Origin: Diplonema japonicum
Lineage: Eukaryota > Euglenozoa > Diplonemea > Diplonemida > Diplonemidae
Direction of reading: 5' to 3'
DNA: 64,000 bases
NCBI GenBank assembly: GCA_964019335.1
Contig: OZ025717.1
Span: 124,001-188,000 of the forward strand
Below, one piece after another: positions 58,001 through 64,000 of this stretch. The translations under genes and the position numbers were made by a program. Every line of letters starts with the position of its first letter. The stretch's first letter is position 1. The notes beneath the pieces were generated by a model. The model saw nothing but the letters and a program-made list of their open reading frames with translations. It was not told where the DNA came from and searched no databases.

Positions 58001-58443
58001 TCTATGATAGGGAGGTCAATGGTCATGTAAGGGTACAACTCGGCGAACATCACAGTGGGCTTGACTTCGACATCAGGTCCGAGGTCATCCGTTCCAACTG
58101 TAACAGGACTGCTTCGCGAGAAGATTTCACCTATGGTACGCCTTGCGTTGACGTACCTCACTACGATGGTCGAGCCGCTCTCGGAGTGCACCACGCATCG
58201 GACAAAAGCACTAAGATTTCGTTTTCTGCTGCATGTGTAGAGCACACTGGCCCCTTGGTACCGGGCGAGCTTTGTTGGTTTGAACGCAAAATATCCTTTC
58301 GAACCCATGTATCTAATAAATACAGCGGTTCTGTCCCTCTTTTGTAGGTTCTCCGCCAAGGTGTCCTCGTCCACCTCGGGCTTAATGTCGTACCTCGTTA
58401 TCACCCCGTCGTCCTCCCATAATACGACAGTTTTCCTCACCAT
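55005..58443 (-). CDS. ubiquitin-specific protease (4 exons)
   Basis: Exons are 58443-55562, 55511-55406, 55362-55150 and 55103-55005, giving 1099 residues; introns are 50, 43 and 46 nt. The Cys box near residue 219-235 reads GLTNSSGIMCYVNSVTQIL: it keeps the oxyanion Asn, the catalytic Cys-Tyr and the NS motif but has one residue more than the usual GLxNLGNTCY. Zinc-site pairs are CRTC (near 370) and CPRC (near 830). The His box is FGHYTSH (end of exon 1), and exon 2 restores KWFHYNDDSV and the closing VYLLVYV strand of the USP fold. A long insert (about 520-790), including an acidic part and a Cys cluster (CDLCSRRSCEGC), splits the catalytic core. Exons 3-4 encode a charged helix and Pro/Ser-rich tail. 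It should remove ubiquitin or polyubiquitin; the substrate is unknown. Confidence 0.93.
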
Positions 58444-58625
58444 TTGCTTTTCTTTTTTTTTTTTTTTTTACTCCGCTTTTTTTTTCTTCCTCTTCTTTTT
58501 TTATACACCCTCGCCCAACCTCCCTCCACCCCCCGCCACCCTTCCTGCTCACTTTTTTTTTTCTTTTTTTTTCTTTTTTTTTTTTTTTTTGCAAATGAGG
58601 GGGGGAAAGGGGGGGAAAGGGGGGC

Positions 58626-58862
58626 TCAACTCCCAACCTTCTTTGGGTGAATTTCCAGATATGCCGCAACCTCTTTCTTGTAACATTTGTCCCATTCGGC
58701 TAAGAATGGCCTGCATTCCGTGTCGTATTTCCTCGACAGCCCGTTGGTCGGGTGCAGGTATTTTTTGAAACATTCCACGTGTTTGCACGACCAGTGCCTG
58801 CACACATTAGTTGCGTGCTGCTCTGCGTCAGTCAGCCCGTTTTGCCCCTTTACTTTTTGCAT
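58626..58862 (-). CDS. twin CX9C (CHCH) protein, 78 aa
   Basis: The protein has two CX9C motifs: Cys21 and Cys31 (CRHWSCKHVEC, with an extra Cys26) and Cys50 and Cys60 (CRPFLAEWDKC). Twin CX9C proteins fold as helical hairpins with two disulfides and are imported by Mia40/Erv1 into the mitochondrial intermembrane space, where many help assemble cytochrome oxidase. The length (78) and the short spacing fit COX assembly factors such as CMC/COX19-type proteins; the precise orthologue is not certain. The start is the ATG at 58862 (MQKVKGQ); the reported frame upstream begins with a GTG. Confidence 0.85.
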   Translation of the reverse strand: MQKVKGQNGLTDAEQHATNVCRHWSCKHVECFKKYLHPTNGLSRKYDTECRPFLAEWDKCYKKEVAAYLEIHPKKVGS

Positions 58863-58946
58863 TTGTCCCCCCTTTTTTCCCACTCTTATTTCGGGGTGCG
58901 AGACGGCGCTTACACATCAAAATAAATAAATAAAAAGAGAGAAAAA

Positions 58947-58999
<53 letters not shown>

Positions 59000-59159
59000 T
59001 TGCGTTGAGCGGAAGAAAGAAAAGTAAGAGCGTTATGACGCAGCAAAAGTAAAGACATAAAATAAAAATAAAAAGAAATCCTGGAAAGGATCGGATCAAG
59101 CCACTCATCAAAATTCACCTTCGGTTTTCATCATGCAATTATAAAGCGAGACCGAAGGA
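58863..59159. other. intergenic, A run of about 40
   Basis: Contains an A run at about 58958-58996 (T run on the transcribed minus strand) and AT-rich flanks. No gene seen. Confidence 0.65.
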
Positions 59160-62100
59160 TCAGATAAGTACTTTAGTGATAGAGGAAGATCTCCTCGACG
59201 AAGTCGATAGGGGGTTTTGCGGTGGCGTGACATCGTCTTGTTTATCAAGTTTAATAGACGAGGTTCGTACCCGCCTAAGAGGCGCGGCAGGTTTCTTTGA
59301 TAAGGGAATATTGCTGTAGGGTGACGACATCCGCCGTTGCAGGGAACGCCTACGGAAGGGTGGTGCAGTTGTGTTCAGGATGTTGGAGGGCCGTCGGTTC
59401 TGCGGTATGGTCACGGTGAGCTCAAGGGAACCTGACTTCGTTAAGACAGATGCTTCCTGATCATTTTTCAAATAGTTCAGAAGAGGTGTCATGTCCAACG
59501 GGCTGTCAGGAGCCTTCCTCCCCGCAGTGCGGGAGGACAGCATCGACGAAAGGGTCAATGCGTTGTCGTTATCCAATGCTTCCAAGTCGTACTTCGTTGT
59601 TGGGATGCGGCCTTCCTTCCAGTCTTCTACATCCCCTGCCCTTGCTGCTCGGCCGGCGTCCCAGCGCCTTCCTATTTTCACGTCTAGCATGTACAGTGCG
59701 ATGTCGTAGATTCCTTTGAACAGCATCACCAGTGCTGTTAGGAACAACAGCCTGCCTGCGACTTCAGTCATTTCCTGTGCAGCGCTTTTGTCGTCCGTCA
59801 GTGTGATCGCCACCGTCATCAGCAGGACAGCCACGAACATCATCCCGCTCATTGCCGTCGCTGTTATCATGTCAAGTGTCGAGTTGTAAGGGCGGAGGGT
59901 CACAATCGCCATGAAAAACAAAAACAAAACAACAGTGATCATGATGTTCCTGAACATGCAGGTGTCGTGGTTATGAGGCTTCCAAGCAGAGGACAAGGCC
60001 AAGGCCAGAATCTGGGTCATCTCCACAAGGGAGAACCAGTGGTAGTTGTGCCTGTACTGCTCGAAGAAGAGCCCGTACTGCTCCACAAAGTAGTCGGGTG
60101 CCCCGTCCTTCCGAACCCATACTTCTGACCCGAAGACAATAATGTAAGCAGTGCGCTTCCACCCAGTGTACACAACCGCCTCAGTGTCGCTTTCATCATC
60201 ATCTGACTCACAGTTGTCAGGTTTGTCGCCTTTGAACGCACTTACGATCTCTGCCGCCTCCTTATTGATCTTCGGGTCGGGAACAGTTGTTGCCTGGAAC
60301 TTGCCCTTCCGCAGGAGCAGGAACCACATCGCAAAGGGAAGCGATAGACACAGAGCCAGCCCCACCACCCCGACAGCTGAGACCCCAGCCGGGCCCCGCG
60401 ACGGGAAGAAGGCAAGGTTCGAGGCCGCAATACTGGTCCCCATCAGCAGCCACACCATCGGGATGTAGACCAGACCAGGTGCCCTGACGTAGAAGATTGC
60501 CGTTGCCCAAGGTATACCCAGCCATGCCACCTGCACCCATGCTATGGCGTAGTTCAAGAGCAAGAAGACCACCATGATCATAATGTTCGAGATCACTGCA
60601 CCCAGGAAATATCTCTGCTTGTGGTCCCCGATCCCGAAGTGAAGGGGGTGGAACTCCCAGTCCAGAGGCTCTTGGCTCAAGTCGATGTCCTCCACTTTGC
60701 ACTCGATGTCCATGACCACCGCTAGCTTGCTTGCAGACACACTAACAGCAGCAGCGCCTGATGTCACCTTTTTACCTTCATCCTTTACTTTCTTGGGGAA
60801 CACGTAACCAGGCTGCGGTGGTGCCAGTGTGCTCGGTTCCCTTGAAGGAGATATAGCTAGTTCAGTAAAGGGCATCGGGTTGGGTGTGCTTGGAGCCTGC
60901 GTAGCTGGCAGAGTGGTAGGTGCCCCTGTTGGTGCATGTGTGAGCGGGGCTTGTGTCGCTGGCACTGTCGTGGCAGGAGCAGTTGTGTTTGGCACCGGTG
61001 TGGCTGGCGGACTGGTGAGGGGCGCAATTGTCTCCGGTGATGCTGTCGAGGGTGCCGTGGTAGCAGGTACAACTGTCGGCGGGACATTGGTACGAGGTGT
61101 GATTGTCTTTGGTGCACTTGTAGCTGGCACAGCTGTAGAGGGAGGTGCTGTGTTCGCAGCCTGAGTGAGAGGTGCTACAGTTGAAGGCACTGTTGTGGGC
61201 GTTGGAGTGAGAGGCACTGAAGTATTTGGCGCCGTTGTTGTGGGCACTGCTGTGGGCGGTATTAGAGTGAGAGGCACTGAAGTATTTGGCGCCGGTGTCA
61301 GAGGTACTGAAGTATTTGGTGCCGTTGTTAGAGGCACTATAGTATTTGGCGCCGTTGTCAGAGGCACCGAAGTATTTGGCACTATTGCGAGGGGTTTCGG
61401 AGTGAGAGGAACTTGTGTGAGGGGGGCAGAGGTAAGAGGCACTGAAGTGTTTGGCGTTGGTGTCATCGGAGTAAGTGGCACTGCTGTTGAAGGAGATTGC
61501 GGCACAGAAGTGTGTGGAGAGGATGTAAAGGGTACGAATGTGGGTATGGGGGTGGTGGGTACCGATGTGGCAGGGGCACTAGTCCCTGGAGCCTGCGTAG
61601 GTGGGACAGTGGGCATCGGTGTGTGAGGTGGCTGGTTTGTAACCGGCTGAGACATGGGCACAGGTGAAGAAGGAACACCCGTGGTAGGGACTGCGGTGGC
61701 TGGCACGCTGACCGGTACACGCGTGGGTGCCAATGTTGATGGCGCTGCTGACAGTGAGGGGGGTACCTGAGTAGGAACAAGCGTAGGGTTCGGAGTCATG
61801 TCAGCTTTGACTTTACACAAATGAACAAAAGATCGCGAGCACGGTCTGTCAAAGAAGCCCGGGCCCAGCGAGGGCTCGATTGTGACGCAGAGGTCGGTCC
61901 GTGAGTTCGGCTGCCTGGCGGAGGCCACGTCGCAGAGGGTGCCTCGCGAGGGAAACATCATCGACGTGTGGCTGGGGTCGCCGCACCACATGTTAACACG
62001 GTTAAGGGGTGACCCGTCAGCCCACTGCCAGGACGACGTGTCGAGGGGGGCCGTGCGCTTGCGAGAAGAAAAGAGCCCTGGGTAGAAAGAGAGGGTGGAA

Positions 62101-62858
62101 CCAAAAAGCGAGACGAAGGCATCGTCCCACTTGTTGTGAACAGACATCGGGGTGTGCTTGAAGCTCAGCTCAGAAGTGCACGCGGAAGGGTTCCACGGGG
62201 TCGCTGTGGGGGTCACCTCAACACAGTCACCGTCGTAAAAGGCACCCGAGACACATGGCGTGGGGCCGTAGTAAAGTGAAATTCTGCGAAAGAGGAGGTT
62301 GGTCGCGGCTTGCATAGAACCTTCTTCACATCCCAGCGACAACGACTCGGGTGTCCCTGCAGCCGTTATGGGGACGGACGTCCGACCATTTACCTGTACA
62401 ATAACACCGCTTAAGGACTCTTCGAACAATACAGCCACGTGTGCCCATTCCTTTAAAACGTATGTGAAGAGAATCATGGGTGTTCCCTTTGGGGTTTGCA
62501 GTACGAAGTGTCCCTTGAAGACTGTTAGGGACACCGCTCCGTTCTGTGCTTTCCAGGAGACAACTGTTTGGGCAATGGAGGGGGACGATGCCACTTTAAC
62601 CCATGTAGTCACTGCTGCGTCGCTGCCAGTGAGAGGCGCAAGGTTTGTAGCCTTGATGCAGCCTTCTCCAGCTCCCCACCCGGCATAAGGATCCATTACT
62701 GTATCTAGTAGCCCAGTCATGTCTTTGCCTTGGCCTGTTTCATCTATTCCCCCTGGGTTTCCCCAGTACCACCTCCCTTCTAACCTTGTGGCTTCAGACG
62801 ATATGGTACTGTACGTCAGTATCAACGTGAACTGCTTGACGAAGGCACATGGTGCCAT
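59160..62858 (-). CDS. lectin-like, mucin-like multi-pass membrane protein, 1232 aa
   Basis: Domain order: a short leader with no clear cleavage site, a LamG/concanavalin-like sandwich (about residues 65-205, with VTTWVKVA and LKEWAHVAVLFEES), and a C-type-lectin-like domain (about 223-350, WQWADGSPLN, MWCGDPSH, CVTIEP, VHLCKV). Then comes a Thr/Pro/Ser region of about 330 residues (350-680) built from 8-residue units like PNTSVPLT. Next are two clusters of membrane helices (about 745-890 and 965-1055) and a long Ser/Arg-rich cytosolic tail. The extracellular part is likely O-glycosylated. The layout suggests a surface receptor or adhesion protein, perhaps for prey or carbohydrate recognition; that is inference. 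A TTGATTTCAG acceptor lies 13 nt upstream of the ATG. Confidence 0.88.
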   Translation of the reverse strand: MAPCAFVKQFTLILTYSTISSEATRLEGRWYWGNPGGIDETGQGKDMTGLLDTVMDPYAGWGAGEGCIKATNLAPLTGSDAAVTTWVKVASSPSIAQTVVSWKAQNGAVSLTVFKGHFVLQTPKGTPMILFTYVLKEWAHVAVLFEESLSGVIVQVNGRTSVPITAAGTPESLSLGCEEGSMQAATNLLFRRISLYYGPTPCVSGAFYDGDCVEVTPTATPWNPSACTSELSFKHTPMSVHNKWDDAFVSLFGSTLSFYPGLFSSRKRTAPLDTSSWQWADGSPLNRVNMWCGDPSHTSMMFPSRGTLCDVASARQPNSRTDLCVTIEPSLGPGFFDRPCSRSFVHLCKVKADMTPNPTLVPTQVPPSLSAAPSTLAPTRVPVSVPATAVPTTGVPSSPVPMSQPVTNQPPHTPMPTVPPTQAPGTSAPATSVPTTPIPTFVPFTSSPHTSVPQSPSTAVPLTPMTPTPNTSVPLTSAPLTQVPLTPKPLAIVPNTSVPLTTAPNTIVPLTTAPNTSVPLTPAPNTSVPLTLIPPTAVPTTTAPNTSVPLTPTPTTVPSTVAPLTQAANTAPPSTAVPATSAPKTITPRTNVPPTVVPATTAPSTASPETIAPLTSPPATPVPNTTAPATTVPATQAPLTHAPTGAPTTLPATQAPSTPNPMPFTELAISPSREPSTLAPPQPGYVFPKKVKDEGKKVTSGAAAVSVSASKLAVVMDIECKVEDIDLSQEPLDWEFHPLHFGIGDHKQRYFLGAVISNIMIMVVFLLLNYAIAWVQVAWLGIPWATAIFYVRAPGLVYIPMVWLLMGTSIAASNLAFFPSRGPAGVSAVGVVGLALCLSLPFAMWFLLLRKGKFQATTVPDPKINKEAAEIVSAFKGDKPDNCESDDDESDTEAVVYTGWKRTAYIIVFGSEVWVRKDGAPDYFVEQYGLFFEQYRHNYHWFSLVEMTQILALALSSAWKPHNHDTCMFRNIMITVVLFLFFMAIVTLRPYNSTLDMITATAMSGMMFVAVLLMTVAITLTDDKSAAQEMTEVAGRLLFLTALVMLFKGIYDIALYMLDVKIGRRWDAGRAARAGDVEDWKEGRIPTTKYDLEALDNDNALTLSSMLSSRTAGRKAPDSPLDMTPLLNYLKNDQEASVLTKSGSLELTVTIPQNRRPSNILNTTAPPFRRRSLQRRMSSPYSNIPLSKKPAAPLRRVRTSSIKLDKQDDVTPPQNPLSTSSRRSSSITKVLI
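60900..61800 (-). repeat. coding minisatellite (PNTSVPLT-type repeats)
   Basis: Degenerate 24-bp units encode eight-residue Thr/Pro/Ser repeats in the membrane lectin gene, most regular at about 61200-61450, where GAGAGGCACTGAAGTATTTG recurs several times. Such tracts expand and contract readily. Confidence 0.85.
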
Positions 62859-64000
62859 GGGGGGTTCCCCCTGAAATCAATTTTTTTTTTCGTGGCCTGT
62901 GGTAAGGAGGGGTGGGGAAGGTGAGAAATATGAGAGAAATATGTGGGGTGTAGGATAACATTCTTTTTTTTGGGGGGGTATTTTTTTTTTCTCCCCCACT
63001 AGCTACGACTGCATCTATCCTGTGCAGGGGTTGCTTCAAAAAAAAAAATGATTCTTTAATGACTTATGTCCCTTTTTTGTTTCGCACGAGTAAAAAAAAT
63101 CTTTTTTTCTTTTTTTGCCTCGGCACAAGTTGCATAAGGTGGTGAAACCATTTTTTTTCAGAAGAGAAAAAAAAAAAAAACAAAAACTTTGTAGGGAAAA
63201 AAAGGGGGGGGAGGAAAGGATGAACAAAGCAACAAGACGGCTTCCTGCTAAAGTATCTCCCTTCTTTTTTTGGGGGGGTTTTTTTTCCTCTTGCAATTGA
63301 AACAAAAGGGGGGCAAGAAATCGCAGAATAAGGGGACACACGTACAATACTTACACAAACAAAAAAAAAATATAAATATATATTTCTTCACAGAAAAAAT
63401 TTAAAAAAAAAAGGAAAGAACTAGCTGTTGTTTATGTGTCATTGGGCATCAAGTACTTCCACCCAAGTCAAAAAAAAAACCTTTTTTTTTCCTCGTTTAC
63501 TCTTTTACGGTTCAATCATAACAAATCAAACTATAAAACTCAATTCTTTTTTTTTTTGAGGTATGAGCTTCCTAGGCGAGTGAACAAAACAAACGACGGT
63601 GCAAGTTTGAAAAAAAAGGGGGGGGGCTATTCACTCAAAACAGCAAAGTTACGAGTCAAAAAAAAAGAGGGGAAATATAATAATAACCATAATAATAAAG
63701 CCAACATACCGGGGACGCGCGTTATCCGGTCATCAAAAAAAAAAAGAAAAATTTAGCCCCCGATAGATGCCGCCCAACCTAGTTGGGACCGTGAGACTAT
63801 CACGCCTCGGTATTTTGGTAAAACCAAAGTTTAACAACGGATTTTTTTCTTGATTCTTCTTTTTCTTTTTGTTCTTTACCCAAAAGGTTCCTGTTCTTTT
63901 AAGAAGGATGGGAAAGAACTTGACTTGAAGGTGGTGTTATAAGGGCAGGAGCCCAGCCACCGATGGTCATAGGGGGGTAGGATAGTAGAGGGGGCACGAG
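62859..64000. other. intergenic to window end, 1.1 kb
   Basis: A/T runs, G runs (about 62974-62981, 63206-63212 and 63620-63627) and small open frames rich in Lys or Phe. Besides the candidate hairpin cluster at 63.73-63.83 kb nothing gene-like was found; the last 100 bp are non-repetitive but lack an ORF. Confidence 0.55.
63730..63830 (-). ncRNA. candidate small structured RNA, three hairpins
   Basis: Three consecutive perfect stems are visible: CCCAAC/GTTGGG (about 63773-63787, 3-nt loop), CGTGA/TCACG (63790-63804, 5-nt loop) and TTTGGT/ACCAAA (63814-63828, 3-nt loop). On the minus strand they are followed by GGGGGCTAAATTTTTC and a T run, like a Pol III terminator. The minus-strand CCGAGGCGTGAT recalls a short stretch of U4 snRNA, but the kink-turn partner is missing, so no identity is claimed. 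Confidence 0.35.

Noticed and set aside
63770-63830. U4 snRNA identity for the hairpin cluster
   Set aside because: Only about 12 bases resemble U4; the kink-turn partner strand and the U6-pairing region are not present.
1-64000. Bacterial or organellar origin
   Set aside because: Spliceosomal introns, RPB3, SF3A1, USP and EHD genes require a eukaryotic nuclear genome; no ribosome-binding sites or operon overlaps are seen.

Overview
This is nuclear DNA of a eukaryotic protist. The genes encode eukaryotic machinery (RPB3 of RNA polymerase II, splicing factor SF3A1, a ubiquitin-specific protease, an EHD-type dynamin GTPase, SLC35F5- and ABCA-type transporters). They use the standard genetic code, are separated by long A/T and G/C homopolymer runs, and in six genes are interrupted by 35-66 nt GT..AG introns, mostly starting GTATG. 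Every gene I can support lies on the minus strand across all 64 kb; only two relic piggyBac transposases read on plus. In many genes a pyrimidine tract ending in AG lies about 5-110 nt upstream of the start codon with no matching donor. One-way gene arrays with AG acceptors upstream of starts suggest polycistronic transcription with spliced-leader trans-splicing, as in Euglenozoa (diplonemids fit better than kinetoplastids because cis-introns are common). That placement is an inference; dinoflagellate relatives are an alternative.

Layout. 1-9.7 kb: ABCA transporter (cut by the window edge), histidine-pathway HIS3, a TTD14-like P-loop/CYTH protein with two rebuilt introns, a small helical protein, an N-acylated PH-like protein and a long coiled-coil protein. 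9.7-11.2 kb: a decayed piggyBac element with a TTAA duplication. 11.7-16.0 kb: START-domain protein, two small membrane proteins, RPB3. 16.3-17.7 kb: a second, unrelated piggyBac relic. 18.5-23.8 kb: TLDc-like protein, acid ceramidase/NAAA-like amidase, membrane-anchored coiled-coil protein. 24.2-29.8 kb: pepsin-like protease, four-exon EHD GTPase, a basic coiled-coil protein, SLC35F5-like transporter. 30.1-31.5 kb: a third DNA transposon of unassigned family. 31.6-48.3 kb: intronless, mostly G/C-rich genes: duplicated theta-type GSTs flanking an alpha-galactosidase, a GH18 chitinase-like protein, a Cys-rich secreted protein, a sigma-type GST, MetE, a beta-helix protein, a sedolisin and an allene-oxide-cyclase/dirigent-like protein. 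48.5-62.9 kb: FHA protein, GT61-like glycosyltransferase, helical protein, four-exon SF3A1, a 71-residue protein, four-exon USP, twin CX9C protein, and a 1232-residue lectin/mucin-like multi-pass membrane protein.

Function. The 24-48 kb part is rich in secreted hydrolases, with GSTs and MetE interspersed, which suits a heterotroph digesting external polymers. The outer parts carry housekeeping, trafficking and regulatory genes. Two stretches without ORFs (54.36-54.62 kb and 63.73-63.83 kb) contain short palindromes followed on the minus strand by long T runs and may be Pol III RNA genes. I saw no tRNA, rRNA or CRISPR array.
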